NCBI RefSeq assembly: GCF_947172395.1
Contig: NC_069090.1
Span: forward strand, 12,158,226-12,222,225
Origin: Bicyclus anynana
Taxonomy: Eukaryota > Arthropoda > Insecta > Lepidoptera > Nymphalidae
Length of the DNA stretch: 64,000 nt
Direction: 5' to 3'
In this document: in pieces, positions 34,101-47,000 of the stretch
Position numbering within the stretch: the first letter of the stretch is position 1
How the letters are laid out: each line of letters opens with the position of its first letter
The notes under the pieces: generated by a model
Database searches by the model: none
The model's input: only the letters and a program-made list of their open reading frames with translations
What the model was told of the DNA's origin: nothing
Position numbers and translations under genes: made by a program

Positions 34101-34918
34101 CATTACACATAATTATTTTCCCATTTAAATAGTCAGAAATTCAATTGATTGAAAAAACATCTGGTTAGTACCAACTTTTGGTAAACTCCTCCCAACTTGT
34201 ATCAATAATGTTGAATGTTTGAATTAATTAATAGTTATACAACTTAACAGCCACAATGTCCTACAAATTTCGTGGTAAATTATCCCAGTTAGCTACCAGA
34301 ATAAAAGTATAAAAGTTGAGTCGCATGTCAAACCTTAAACTATCCAGACAATCTTTCCTTTTTATGTATAAATTAGTTAACATTGACCTTATTTACCCGA
34401 ATATATCATAATGTCATAAAAATATATTCAAACCTAGTCATTATCCCCATTGTGATAAGTAGGCCCCTCAATATATAATTGCCGTCCTATTTCGAACTGC
34501 AGCGTAATCTCAAGTTATAGTTAGCTTGCGCTGACTTAAGCTCCTTGAAAGTTTTCAGTTACCCCTTTATTAATTTCACACTTGGTAAGTTGCTTGTCTC
34601 GGCATCGAGCGAGGAATGAAAATTAAATGCACCAAGCGCCGCATAGTAATGGAGCGGCAATTTTGGGAATAAATTGTGTTACCGCAACCAAATTGTGGAC
34701 GTTCATTGAAAAGATAGTTGAAAGCTACATTTACATGGATGGATTCTTTGGGAATTTTAATGCAGTCAATATTTCGGATATTATTTCATATAGTATTGGA
34801 AAAGTTGCAGTTTTTGGTACATTTTAATATACGTCGTATTTTAATATACGTCGTTAAACGTAGTTTAACGATTTGTAGGAGGTGAATGAAGAATATTTGT
34901 AGCAAGTATTTCTATGTA
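34101..34918. other. Gap: nothing recognised
   Basis: Only a tandem TTTTAATATACGTCGT duplication near 34825-34850 stands out. Confidence 0.5.
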
Positions 34919-35240
34919 TTTTTTTTTCTACAAGTTAGCCCTTGACTACAATCTCACTTGATGGTAAATGATGATGCAATCTTAGATGGAAGCGGGATAA
35001 CTTGTTAGGAGTAGGATGAAATCCACACTCCTTTCGGTTTCTACACGACATCGTACCGGAATGTTAAATTGCTTGGCGGTACGTCTTTGTCGGTAGGATG
35101 GTAACTAGCCACGGCCGAAGCCTCCCAGCAGCCAGACCTGGACCAATAAGGAAAATCTTATTCGGCCCAGCCGGGGATCGTACCCAGGACCTCCGTCTTG
35201 TAAATCCACTGCGCATGCCACTGCGCCGCGGAAGCCGTCA
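34919..35240 (-). mobile_element. SINE family A, full length
   Basis: The minus strand runs from GACGGCTTCCGCGGCGCAGT to an A-rich tail at 34919-34928. Box B reads GGGTACGATCCC, one base off consensus. Confidence 0.85.
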
Positions 35241-35784
35241 ATATTAATAGTTTTTAGTCTACTATCCTTCGCAATGGGTAATCTGATCCTAAAGATAAAT
35301 AGAAATTAATAGTTATGACCAGTAGGTAGTTCCAGTGGTTACCAAATACTAGGCTATCAAAACCTTACACATGTTACTTACATATTTTTAATTAATTTGC
35401 CTTAAAAAATATAACCCTAGAGTTATAGGAAATACTGCCGAGCATCCTGTATAGACAGATACAGATAAAATGTATCATTTTGGTATTTGATTGCTCGATT
35501 AGCAATATACGATTATTGAAACAGAACGATTGTGTTTGAAGCTTAGCACAAATAGCAGTACAATCAAACTTCAAAGAACTAATCCGCTCCAAATCCTGGA
35601 AAATATGGATCTAGAAATTTTGGCCTAAATTCGGTTATTGCCAACTAGTAAACACTACGCCGGATCAAAGCGTGCATTTTCTGTTTCACGTCAAACTGGT
35701 GCAATAGCTGAATTATTGATGTTAAACCAGTAAATTATGGTCTTTCAACAAGAGATACGAATACATCAAGTTATAATATGAAGT

Positions 35785-35877
35785 ACTAGTGGACGCTCGC
35801 GACTTTGTCCGCATGGAATTCAGTTTTTTACAAATCCCACGAGAACCATGGAATTTTCCGGGATGAAAAGTAGCACA
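35785..35877 (-). mobile_element. Helitron-like 3' end
   Basis: The plus strand begins CTAGTGGACGCTCGCGACTT and continues TTTTCCGGGATGAAAAGTAG. This is the terminal 90 bases of the family on the minus strand. Confidence 0.6.
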
Positions 35878-36796
35878 CGTGGAAGAAGAAGAAGAAGAAA
35901 GTTCAGTCAACGTAGGGTTGGTTTGTCCTGCGCCTGATCTCTCACCGGTCGTGTCGGTTTGCCGTCCCATCGGATTTCGAGAGTGAGGGAAGAGAGAGTG
36001 CACCTGTGCCTGCGCACACACTTGTGCACTATAATATCTCCTGCGTACATGGGTATTCTCACAATGAGGTTATCCGCCGCCCGTAATCGAAAAGTCTTTA
36101 GCACTGCCAGTTGCTTGAGCACTTATAAGCCTAGTAAACGGAGAAGTATGTTTTTTTTTATAAATGTGTGATATTATTTTTAAATGGGAGTATAAAAATT
36201 ACGAAACACTTATTTTCTATGTCAAATAAACGCCGAGCACTCTTATAAATATGTAAGCAAAGTCCGCAAATAAAACTCAACATTGTATAATTTAATTTTT
36301 TCATCTCGCAAAAAAAAAACACTTACAAATTCAGAATCGCGCCGACAACCATCTTAATATAGCCGTGTTTTAATCAACTAAAGGCGGGGAGAATGGGCGA
36401 GAATGGAATCACTCGTTAACTCTGATCTTACAGCGCAGGGGAGGCTGGGGTGCAATGTGTACCGATCTAGCGATAAGAAAATTAATTTAAATATACCGTA
36501 TTATCATTTTTAAGGGACGAGGGGTTTTAGGAATAAAATGGGCCGCTTAAACCCAACTTGAATTGGTAGCTAAGGTTTCTAAACGTTCGTATGGTTGCTT
36601 CGTAAAAGATGATGGGCGATTTAATTTTACCGAATATGTTCTCTTTCGTGAACGTTAGCAAGGATATTATGCAAATAGCAAGAAACGATCTTGTAATGAA
36701 TTTTCTGATTCAGCAAGTATGTTAATTATCCCACAGGAAAGTACCAGGTTGTATTCTCAGTTGTATCATTTACTTTGATATTCTCAAGCTTTACTC
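35878..36796. other. Gap: no gene supported
   Basis: Contains a GAAGAAGAAGAAGAA run (35884-35898) and overlapping antisense frames near 35.9-36.1 kb without family features. Confidence 0.45.
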
Positions 36797-36845
36797 TTAA
36801 CCGATTTAAAAAAAGGAGGAAGTTCTCAAGTTGAACTGTATGATT
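36797..36845 (+). repeat. CCGACTTC...GGAGG family start
   Basis: TTAACCGATTTAAAAAAAGG then AGGAAGTTCTCAAGTTG; only the first ~50 bases are recognisable. Confidence 0.55.
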
Positions 36846-36965
36846 TTTTTCATGTTTAATTCTAATGTATCGTTTGTTCCTGATCACATAATTTTACCAA
36901 CCTACCTACCTACTTCTAAAAGGACAGGACATAGAGCTGACACCCACGACATTACTAAAAGGGGG

Positions 36966-37105
36966 GTCATCATCATCATCATTATCAGCCGATGGACGTC
37001 CACTGCTGGACATAGGCCTCTTTCATGGACTTCCAAGCACATCGGTCTCGAGCCGCCGCACATCGGCTCCCGGCAATCCGCTTGATGTCTTCGGTCACAA
37101 CCGCA
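36966..37105 (-). mobile_element. RTE-type LINE 3' tail
   Basis: The plus strand begins with a CATCATCATCATTATC tail, followed by CAGCCGATGGACGTCCACTG and the conserved RTE terminus. Read on the minus strand it encodes EDIKRIAGSRC and YVQQWTSIG, the usual RTE protein end. It is 5'-truncated; 37106-37420 beyond it is GC-richer and not recognised. Confidence 0.75.
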
Positions 37106-38107
37106 GCGCCAGGAATAGTGGAGCCACCGGGGACTAGGGGCTGTTTGTTTATGGCTGTATCCATGTAAGGTTTAATGCCCAATAAATGACCACGCTGGGC
37201 ATGCGTCTTGGTCATTCGCAGAGCTGGATTTTGTCGCTGCTGCCCGACACCGGCCTGTGCCATTTATAAAAATCCATCCAGTTGAGAATGGTTATACCGC
37301 CATTAGTCGGTCACCAAAGCCTCGTCGGTCAATCTGCAGGGTGCACCACGAGCAGGTGAGGTTGGCAGTTGGGGAGACTGACTGGTACTATCCTCCCTTT
37401 GGGGTGTAAAGGGGAGGTTAGTAACTACCACTATCAGATGTCGATTTGTAGCTTAATTATGTACCTACATAACTTAATTTGTCATTTTGTCTGCAAATAG
37501 ATTTTTTGATTCGTTATCTTTTATTCATTTTCTAGTTAAACAACATTAAAAACCAACAAATTTATTTATCCAGATTTATCAAAGTTATTTAACTTGAACA
37601 AGTAATATGCCTTAATAGATTAAACTTATTAAATACTTAGTACACAAACGATTTTCGTCGAAAATTTCCCACTTTGAGGATTAATCCTATAGATTGAATG
37701 GATTGAAGTTAACGAAAACTTACTAAGAGGCGGTTTGGCCTTGCTCGTATGCTCTAAGAAAACCTATTAAGTTAATCCCGCTTAACTACGGTCGTATTAA
37801 AGGTAGAGATTCCACTAATATTATTAAGTGGAAAAGTTTGTTTCGTTTTAAACCGTTATATAATTTTATTATGCTAGGGAATTTACTTTGCATATAAGGC
37901 TTTTGTAAATGAAGCTTAGCTATGAGATAGTGTGAACAAAGCTTTCTGTAGACAGAGAAATGTGTGAGAAAGATGGGCGAAGTGCGTGACATTAAAGTAA
38001 GGCAATATACATGGAGATACTGATTAATCTATAGAAAGAAAGAAAGAGGAAATGTTTGTGGTGTTATAGGGAGTAATCTCCGAAACTATTACCATACCAT
38101 TAGCAAG
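37106..38107. other. Gap: GC-richer unidentified block, then AT-rich DNA
   Basis: 37106-37425 is GC-richer than average and abuts an RTE tail. It could be part of another transposon. The remainder shows nothing. Confidence 0.4.
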
Positions 38108-38176
38108 TCATTTTTTATCCCTGTACTTTAATAATAACGGGAAAAACATGGGTGAAACCGCGTGGCGTCGGTTGGT
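38108..38176 (+). mobile_element. Helitron-like 3' fragment
   Basis: CATGGGTGAAACCGCGTGGC then GTCGGTTGG: a worn copy of the 3' hairpin region of 26193-26388. Confidence 0.45.
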
Positions 38177-38336
38177 TGGTTATAAACCAATAAAGCGGTC
38201 TGAATTGAAAACTTTGTGGCACTGCCGCAATATTGTATGTTTGTTGTTTTGTTACGGATATAATTTAAAGTTTAATCACTCAGAGAAAATAAATGAAAGG
38301 AGACCAAAGGGTTTTATAAGGCGAGAGTAGAAAATG

Positions 38337-38387
38337 TCTGAAGGGGCAGGTGTCCTGGACTAAATCCACGACACCTTCCCCTTCAGA
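38337..38387. repeat. Hairpin with 18-base arms and one mismatch
   Basis: TCTGAAGGGGCAGGTGTC (38337-38354) pairs with GACACCTTCCCCTTCAGA (38370-38387), one A:C mismatch, 15-base loop. Confidence 0.88.
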
Positions 38388-38783
38388 TTCTCAATAAAGG
38401 CCAGGCATGATTAATGGAAGAAGCAAGGGAGATAAGCACGGATGGTAGAAGGACCCCTACGGGAATAAGGCGTGGTATTGACTCTTGATTTTGTAACAAA
38501 ATCGTGTCATGAAATTGAAAGCGACTGTGACCACAAATAATATGATTGTTTTACCCGCATGAAGGCGTGAAGCACATAAACATCAGTATGTGATTCATTC
38601 GGATTTAAATCGAGTGTTCTATGTACGAGTATATTCTCAAAGGCACGAAGGGAAGTGGACGGTGCGGGTATGCAAACTATGTTAACTCGAGCATGGCACT
38701 TCCTTGCGCGCTTTCCTGCTTCTGTTGTGAGATATGCAGAATGGTAACGTTGGTTTGAACTATATATTATAAGCGCTATGGAG

Positions 38784-39083
38784 AGCTATGATAGCCCAGT
38801 GGATATAACCTCTGCCTCCGATTTTGAACGGCGTAGATTCGAATTCAGTCCGGGGCATCCAACTTTTCAGTGATGTGCATTTTAAGAAAATAAATATCAC
38901 GTGTCTCAAGGTGAAAGAAAAACATCGATAGGAAACCTGCATACCCAAGAATTTTCTTAATTTTTTAGGTGTGTGAAGTGAAATGCGGACTCGCAGAGGC
39001 AGACAGAGGGGTTAGGCTTATAGTCCTATTAGCCTAACCCCTCTCAACAGTGAGCTGAATATGGGTTGTTAATGAATGATGAT
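38784..39083 (+). mobile_element. SINE family B, full length
   Basis: The plus strand starts AGCTATGATAGCCCAGTGGA and ends GGGTTGTTAATGAATGATGA. A local rearrangement near 39000-39045 duplicates part of the GGTTAGGCTTATAGTCC block in inverted order. Confidence 0.82.
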
Positions 39084-39540
39084 TTTATAGATAATGTTAC
39101 AGATCGAAACATCAACCTAAGCCCACCTACCCATTTGAACATCGTAGCAACTAGCGCCCAAGTTGGCGTTAAATAGTCTCGTGGTTGTACTTCTTTTGAA
39201 AAACCTTAAATAGTCGGTTTGCGGTATCTAGTAAAATATAAATCAGCGGGTCCACATCACCCTGCGGGTAAATATAATTACATCCAATAATTAAAATAAA
39301 CAAAGTTGTTTAGATTGGTTAGTGGAGGAATGTTTAAGCGATAGCAATTATTAAATGGTTGTTTATATGAACTGTTTTAACTCATCAACTCATTTCATAA
39401 TAGGTTTACTAGCTGACTCGGCAAACGTTGTTTTGACTTCAAAATTATTTTTAGGAAGTTAAAAAAAATTTGGATGGACAACTTTACAACTTCAATATTA
39501 TCAGCCCACTGGAGGGCGGCTTTGCGGCTTTTATGAGTTA

Positions 39541-39845
39541 TATGTGTGACTAACGGGCACCCGCGACTTCGTCTGCGTGGAATTCAGTTTTCACAAATTC
39601 CGCGGGAACCATGAATTTGTCCAGGATGAAAAGTAGTGTATGTATTAATCCAGACTAAAATCTATTTTCATTCAAAATTTCAGCCGCATCGCCGCAAAAT
39701 TGACAAAGTTTCATAGAATTGATCAAAAACCTTCCTTAGCGGATGCCTACGTTATATATAATATCTACCGGCATGCCAAATTTCAGCCCGATCCGTCCAG
39801 TGGGCTATGCGTTGATAGGTCACTGTGATCAATCAGTCAGTTACC
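39541..39845 (-). mobile_element. Helitron-like or related repeat, long partial copy
   Basis: The first part (GGGCACCCGCGACTTCGTCT, then TCCAGGATGAAAAGTAGTGT) is the minus-strand Helitron-like end. The second part (GGCATGCCAAATTTCAGCCC to GTTACCTTTGAGTTTA) is another common lepidopteran repeat by memory. The join may be one element or two. Confidence 0.45.
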
Positions 39846-39857
39846 TTTGAGTTTACT

Positions 39858-39949
39858 AAAAATTGCTTAGACGAAAGAAAAGCTCAGTATTACATAGCCT
39901 GACCTAGGACTCGAACTCAGGACTTCGTGATCCAAAACCACTGCATCAA
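39858..39949 (-). mobile_element. SINE family D, fragment
   Basis: Matches the 42160-42349 copy through the box B region (GAGTTCGAGTCCTAGG on the minus strand) and the CTGAGCTTTTCTTTCG stretch. Confidence 0.6.
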
Positions 39950-40245
39950 TTTTCTATTCTATACAAGTTAGCCCTTGACTACAATCTAAGTGAATGATGC
40001 AATCTAAGATGAAAGCGGGTTAACTGACTGTTAGGAGGAGGATGAAAGTCCATACCCCTTTTGGTTTTTACACGCACTACACGGAACGCTAAATCGCTTG
40101 GCAGTAGGGTGGTAACTAGCCACGGCCGAAGCCTCCCACCAAACAGACCCAGACCTCAAACGAACGAAGAAGATCTCAAACGGGGATCGAACCCAGGACC
40201 TCCGTTTTGTAAATCCACAGCGCAAACCTCTGCGCCAATGAGGCA
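39950..40245 (-). mobile_element. SINE family A, diverged
   Basis: A minus-strand copy with a damaged head (TGCCTCATTGGCGCAGAGGT) and several small deletions in the body. A SINE family D fragment (39858-39949) abuts its 3' end. Confidence 0.8.
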
Positions 40246-40905
40246 ATATATAATTTTATAACGATGCAGTTGTAAAATTATACATTTCGTCATAATAAAG
40301 GTGGTGAAGCACCATAAACTAGATGAGAAATACCTAACATAAACTTTTTATTACTCTCCATCTGACACCACAATACTTTTCCTACAGAGGTCTGTGTTTT
40401 GCAAAATTATGAGCAAATAAAAATATAAGAAGGGACGTAAACGGTAACTTTATTTAAATTAGGGTCATCACCGTAATAAGTGTTTAAACTGACGAGACTT
40501 GGAACCGGTAGTAAAAGGGCGTGGATTAAGCTGCGGCAAATTAAATGTCACTTGGTGTTCTGTGCAGACTCAAGACAATACTGTCTTAAGACCGTCTCCT
40601 TGATTTCTGGCGCGACGCTTCGGCGCCGCCGCTTACGTCACGGTCACTTGCACACGAGCCCTAAGCGGCGCCTAAGCGCCTACTCCCCAATCGACTTAAA
40701 ATCTTATTTTGAATGTAATAGACTACTTTAGCATGAACAAGTTTATTGATATACAACCTTTGTTAATTTCCAGAGGATTTGAATGAAGAACACGGTCAAT
40801 CTAGTTAATTATTTTAGTTTAATTACGTCATCCGTAATAGTGATTTGTCGCAGTGACTAAAAAATACCCGCTGTCAGTATTTGTGTAACGTCTTTATTTT
40901 CAAAC
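40246..40905. other. Gap: GC-rich patch, no gene
   Basis: 40595-40690 has GCGACGCTTCGGCGCCGCCG on the left and AAGCGGCGCCTAAGCGCC on the right, a partly inverted GC-rich block of probable transposon origin. Confidence 0.45.
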
Positions 40906-41195
40906 TTTTTTTTTTATTCTTTACAAGTTAGCCCTTAACTACAAACTCACCTGATGGTAAGTGATGATTCAGTCTAAGATGGAAGCGGGCTAACTTGTTA
41001 GGAGGAGGATGAAAATCCACACCCCTTTCGGTTTCTACACGGCATTGTACCGGAACGCTAAATCGCTTGGTGGTACGTCTTTGCCGGTAGGGTGGTAACT
41101 AGCCACGGCCGAAGCCTCCCACCAGCCGGAGATCGAACCCAGGACCTCCGTCTTATAAATCCACCGCGCATACCACTGCGCCACGGAGGCCGTCA
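40906..41195 (-). mobile_element. SINE family A with small internal deletion
   Basis: The minus strand starts GACGGCCTCCGTGGCGCAGT and keeps both pol III boxes. About 35 bases between the head and the GGTGGGAGGCTTC block are missing. The A tail is at 40906-40918. Confidence 0.87.
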
Positions 41196-42159
41196 AAAAA
41201 ACCGTGGTAATTGAGTGGTTAAGTCTGTTACATAAAGCTTTAGCTTTTAGCGACGTCTGTTCGGCATTTATGGTTATATAAATGCCGATACCCGCAATTT
41301 TTTTACTGATATTTATTTCTTACGATCTTGATGAATATAATAATCTTCATTTAAAAGCTTTAAAATCTATCCAGCAGATTTCCGCTATGGGAAAATTAGA
41401 TTAGACATTTTATTTATATTAGTAGTAGAGCTTTTTGAGATAGAGAACATAAGGTAGAAAAGGGTAGAGTAGGGGGTAGGGTAACATAGGGATAGGGAAG
41501 AAGTGCACATAAGGCAAAGCAAAGCTTGACCGTTAAATTGTGTATAGACATAAAAATTTTCGATGTTTGGTTCTGCGAGATTCTGGTGAGTTTAAATTTT
41601 AAATTTGTCTTAAGTCTTAATTTATATTTGTATGGTTTTAACGACATTGTCGTGTCTGCAGTCTGTCACATCATTATTCGAACAAAGCAAGTCTAATTAA
41701 CTGTGATTCGTCAGAAAAGGGGTTTTATAATTTAATAGCTAATAACTTAATTCTCATCTTCCTTTTTCATCACTGACTGAAAAAAAAACCTGAAAAAAAG
41801 ACTTTTTTGTATAGGCAGGTATCTACATAATTAATGTCAGTAGCTACGTATTATTTGGTTAATTTATTTTATAGATAATAATTATTATTATTATGTATTT
41901 TTTCTGATAAAAAGATGCTAGATTTCAGTTTAACATTGTACTATTTATTTAATAACTTAAGGATAAATCTATAGCTTCATTAAATTAATATTGATTCTAC
42001 AACTATTTTAGTATCAATAGCTGAAGAATCAATATTATCTCATCAAGCATCAAGTTATTTAATTAGGCAGTCGCTCTGTCAGTTGTCTGATGCCGTAACT
42101 AAATTGACTTAAATCTTGTAGAATAACTTACGTTGACTTAATACACCTAATTATATAGA
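41196..42159. other. Gap: GGGTA scrap and AT-rich DNA
   Basis: 41450-41500 has a short GGGTA-rich run like that in the Helitron-like elements; 41760-42060 is very AT-rich. No gene seen. Confidence 0.5.
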
Positions 42160-42349
42160 CCAGATAGTGTCCGGGACCAACGACTTAACTTGCTTTCCGA
42201 GACATGGGAATGTAACACCATTGAGTATTCCGAGCTTTTTACAGAAAATTTCTTAGAAGAAAGAAAACCTCAGTATAACGGCAAACTCGAACGCAGGGCC
42301 TCGTGATCTAAAGCCATGTAGACTAACCACTGCACTATCGAGGCAGTTG
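42160..42349 (-). mobile_element. tRNA-derived SINE family D
   Basis: The minus strand starts ACTGCCTCGATAGTGCAGTG (box A), has GCGTTCGAGTTTGCC in the box B position, followed by ACTGAGGTTTTCTTTCTTCT and a body that reads into 42160. Partial copies are at 39858-39949 and 62034-62103. Confidence 0.7.
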
Positions 42350-42417
42350 TCATAAATATTACTAATTTGTTATCTGTTATATAAAATTCTTAAAGAAATT
42401 AAAAATCACGTTCTCAA

Positions 42418-42592
42418 ACAGTGAAGTAAACCTCCATACCTGAGAATTTTCTTAATTCTCTATGTGTGTGAAGTCTACCAATGCGCATTGGGCCAGCGTG
42501 GTGGACTTTTGGCCTTACCCCTCTCATTCTGATAGGAGACTCGTGCTCAGCAGTGAGCTGAATATGGGTTGATTATGATGATAGTGATGATA
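42418..42592 (+). mobile_element. SINE family B, 3' half
   Basis: AGAATTTTCTTAATTCTCTA through GTGAGCTGAATATGGGTTGA and a GATGATAGTGATGATA tail. Confidence 0.8.
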
Positions 42593-43425
42593 AAAAATTC
42601 TCGAATTCCCCAAAAACGGCTGGACCGATTTTTATAAAATTTCTTGTGCATATCGGGAAGGTCTGTAATCAACTAACATATATTTTTCATACAAGTAAAT
42701 GAAAAGACCCACCCCCCCACCACTCACCCACCTCAAAATATATATTTTTTTTGTAATTATTTTTAATTTTTTATTATGATTTAGCACTGAAAATTACGTA
42801 CCTACTACTCGAAATTTTTTCCAGTCTACCTCCAACTCCTTTCTCTTAATAGCGATAGGACAATGATAGGTCAGCCCTTATACATTATTTAAGATAAATG
42901 AAAAATGAAAAAGGAAAAAAAATACATTATGTGAACTACTTGTAATAAAATAAAACATTCTTTATTGCACAACAAATAATAACCCAAAATGACGAAGCGT
43001 ACAATTTTAGCGTATAAAAATATTTCATGCTCAATTGTGTTGCATTTTCAATGACTTCAATGTTTTTGCGCTTATTAAAAATGTTTTCCTACTGAATATT
43101 TGGAATCGTTGTTATGCAGAGTCCGTTTAATTTATAACCCTAAAATAAAAGGAAAAATTTCATATGAATTTGTATCAGAATTTTTATGATATTTGTCGTT
43201 TTTTTTGTTCCAGATTTGTCCTGATGAAGAAGTACTCGTGTACAGGTACGATCACTTTTAAATATTCTCACGACTAGACTAGACACGACTGAAGCCTACC
43301 ACCAACTTAGTACAAAGCAAATGTTGAAAATATAAAATACTATAATCGTATCCAAAAACTCTCTGATCAATTAAACTGCCTTATGGCTAATCTTAGGCGA
43401 TTCCGAAGTCTCACAAATGTTTTCA
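42593..43425. other. Gap: no gene seen
   Basis: 42605-42700 (AACGGCTGGACCGATTTTTA) resembles a common insect repeat by memory; nothing else is recognised. Confidence 0.45.
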
Positions 43426-43512
43426 ATAGTACAGTGAATGGGGGTTTTCACCTCTGTTTTCGTTGAACCTCCATCGATTTTTATGAAAATTGGTAAGTAG
43501 ATAGAGGATACC
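43426..43512. repeat. Left arm of an inverted-repeat element broken by the Mag-type insertion
   Basis: 43426-43493 (TTTTCGTTGAACCTCCATCG) is an imperfect inverted match to 48639-48717. Removing the 4815-bp insertion leaves a host element of about 380 bases. Confidence 0.5.
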
Positions 43513-43609
43513 TGTAATGAAACGCCACTTGCTAGTTCAATACTGATTATTTATTGTCATACCCTCACATACATTAATGTTTAATATTTTATGTTAACAA
43601 TACACTACA
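43513..43609 (-). repeat. 3' LTR of the Mag-type element (97 bp)
   Basis: This is the downstream partner of the 48231-48327 LTR, identical to it by eye and in the same orientation. It should supply the transcript 3' end through the same AATAAA-like signal. Between the polyprotein stop and this LTR lie about 450 bases of AT-rich 3' leader, including a long homopolymer T run near 43941-43957. Confidence 0.93.
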
Positions 43610-43622
43610 TCTTTCCCCTTTT
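43610..43622 (-). other. Polypurine tract of the Mag-type element
   Basis: On the minus strand this reads AAAAGGGGAAAGA and abuts the 3' LTR. That is the expected position and composition of the plus-strand primer for reverse transcription. Confidence 0.8.
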
Positions 43623-44062
43623 CAATAAAAGAGAAACATTTATTCATTTACAACAATTACAATATCATATTAATTATTTTCCTTCCTTCTTATAATGTTT
43701 ACTAGAAAAGGAATCATAATACATCTAAACATTATTAAATCAATACTTATTATAATCATAATCCAGGATTAGGAATATAAGTATAGGTACAGTGATAAAA
43801 AAAAAATACAATATTTATATTTTTACCCCATACACAACAATACGATTTCATTTTAATAATTCTTTACATGCATATAATATAATAATTCCGATTACAATTT
43901 TCTATAATTCTCTTTTACATTCACATTTTTAATTTTTAATTTTTTTTTTTTTTTTTTTAAATATTTTTCAGACCGAAATTCTAGTACTTACTATAAATAA
44001 ACCATGCAACTAAACATAAAATACCTACATGATGCGTAAACTCAACTGAAATAAATACCTAT

Positions 44063-47000
44063 TCAGGCTGTATTTTTATTTTGCGCATTCAACCGAGCCT
44101 GTCTCCTTGTACGAGTTAACGGACGCGTATGTATTGAAGCATCTTTCGAGTCCCCGAAGTGTTCCGCAGACCTAGTATCCACATCACGAGTTTGAATATT
44201 TGTCGGAGCCGTTTCAGATTTAACCGCCCCGGTACCGCTTGTACTCGCTCCAGTTTTATCGCCCTCAGCGAATCTCCCGTCTGTCGCCCGCTCGTACTGT
44301 TCTTGGCCCTCTTTTATATTTTGCCTACACACTAAATGACGCCGATTACGTCGATATCTACGTCTGACTTGATCCTCTACGATATACGACCTGGGTTCCG
44401 CGGCCGGCTGAATAATTTTTGCGCTCTTTCGGTTCTTACCGTCTATGATCACCACTTTATCGTCAACACGCAGAGGTCGAAGATGTTTCGCGGCACGACT
44501 ATCATAATAAATTTTTTGTTTATGTTGTTGGTCCAACACGGCATCGTGATTCTTTTTGCGATCGACAATATCATTAAACAATTTATGATGTGTTGGCAAC
44601 CGCGTATTTAACCTCCTACCCATAAGGATCTGCGCTGGGGAGTCTATGTTTTCCCGCGGTGTAGTCCTGAGGTTTAATAATCCTATGTAATAATCTTTTC
44701 CCGAATCGAAACTTTTCTTTATTAAATTTTTTACCGTACGGACGCTGCGCTCACTTTTACCATTACTCTGGGCATACAAAGGTGAAGACGTCACGTGTTT
44801 AATATCCCATGTACTAAGAAAGGTTTGAAATTCCTTCGAGCAGTAAACTGTTGCATTATCTGTGATCAATTCATTGGGAATTCCGTATCTAGCAAATTGC
44901 TCCTTCATAGCCCTTATCACAGAATTACTATTTACCGACGTCAATTCATTAACTTCAACGAAGTTCGAAAAATAATCTACTAGGATAAGGAAATTCTTTT
45001 TTCTATATTCAAATATATCTGAGCCTACCTTGAGCCACGGCACGTCGGGAATGGCGTGCGGCAACATCGGCTCCCGGCGCGGCGCGGGCGCGTACCGCTC
45101 GCACATGGCGCACGCGCGCACGGCGTGCTCGATGTCGCGGGACATGCCTACCCAGAACATCACCTGGCGCGCGCGCCGCTTGCAGCGGTCGATGCCTAGG
45201 TGACCCTCGTGAATCCTTTCTAGCATCTCGCGCCGTAGTGCTGCCGGTATATATAATAAATAATCCTTAATTATCAATCCATCTACATACTGTAGACTTT
45301 CACGATACGACCAAAATATCCTAAGATTAACTTTCACTTCGTATTTATTTTTAGGCCAACCGTTTACTATATATTTCACTAAGTCTCGACATTCGTCATC
45401 ATTAGCTACGCTTTCTTTAACTAAACTCAATTTTTTATCACTAAACTGCAAATTACTAATCATAAAACAAGTTTGTGCTTCAATGTTTTCATTTAACTTT
45501 TCGTACATGCATTCCGGTAACGGGGCCCTAGATAAAGTATCTGCAATATACATATATTTTCCAGGAGTATATACGACCTTAAAATCATACCTCTGCAGTC
45601 TAAGCATCATACGCTGTAATCTAGCCGGAACGGAAGATAACGATTTTTTAACTATCGATTCTAGCGGTTTATGGTCACTCTGTATGGTCACGTCGCGTCG
45701 CCCTAAAATATATTGATGAAACCGTTCACACGCAAACACAATTGCTAACATTTCTTTTTCTATTTGTGCGTACCGACGCTGCGTCTCAGTGAGCGTGAGG
45801 GATGCGAACTCGACCGGGCGCCCCGACTGCAGTAACACCGCGCCGAGGGCCTCCGCGCTGGCGTCCACCGAAAGTACAACCGGGAGCTCCGTACTATACA
45901 ATGCGAGCACTGGCGCTGTTGCAATTTTTGTTTTTAATAACTTCACCGCCTCCGAATGCACCGAGTCCCATACCCATTCAGCATTTTTTTTAAGTAAACT
46001 TCTAAGCGAAGCCACCGCCTGTGAATAATTAGGTACAAATTTTGAAAGGTAATTAATCATACCTAAAAACCGCTCTAATGATTTTCTATCACTGGGCTCG
46101 GGCATTTCCAGAATAGCTTTAACTTTGTTAACATCCGGTCTCATGCCCCGTTCATCGAAAATATGTCCTAAATACGTTATCTCATTGACCCCAAATTTAC
46201 ATTTGTCTTTATTAAATCTCATTCCTATTTCGCGCGCCCTTTCTAATAATCGATTCAATCGTAGATCATGTTCCTCCCGAGTCTTACCCCAGACCACGAT
46301 GTCGTCTATGAATGAGTCGACTCCCTCCAGATCTTCCAGGTGCTGACGCACTCTCGCGTGGAATATTTCTGGTGCACAGCTTATCCCGTAGGGTAGTCGC
46401 AAGAACTGGTACCTGCCGTGAGGGGTGCTGAACGTGCACAGGTCCGCGCTAACGTCGTCCAGCTGGAGCATCCAGAAGCCGCAGCGCGCGTCGAGCACGC
46501 TGAAGCAGCTCGCCCCGCGCAGTCTCGCCGCGAGGTCGGTCACCGTGGGTAACGTGAAGTGCGCACGCCGGATCGCGCGATTTAACTGCCGCGGGTCTAA
46601 ACACACGCGTATATCCCCATTTTTCTTCGCTGTTATTACTATAGCGTTTACCCATTCTGTTGGATGCTGTACCTTGCGAATTACACCCAGCTGTTCCATG
46701 CGCTGCAACTCACTGTGGAGTTTCTCTCGGAGACCTAGTGGTATTTTCCGCGACGGACATATACTGGGTTGCACCGTTTTATCTATAACTATCCTATGTA
46801 TACCAGGCAATTTCCCGATACCCGAAAATAAATCTGAATAACTTTTGTCTATATCTAAGTTATCTATTCTTTGTATTAAGCCCAGTTTTACACAAGCACT
46901 CAATCCTAATATATTTTGACATTGCATGTTACATACAACAAACTTCAGATTATAAAACACTTCCTTATATTTAACAGATAGGTTACATTGTCCTATTATC

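Noticed and set aside
45001..45240. Possible CpG island or host promoter at 45.0-45.2 kb
   Set aside because: The GC rise is inside the integrase-coding part of the retrotransposon and follows its codon use.
46425..46841. 138-codon plus-strand frame
   Set aside because: Antisense shadow of the reverse transcriptase region of the Mag-type Gag-Pol.
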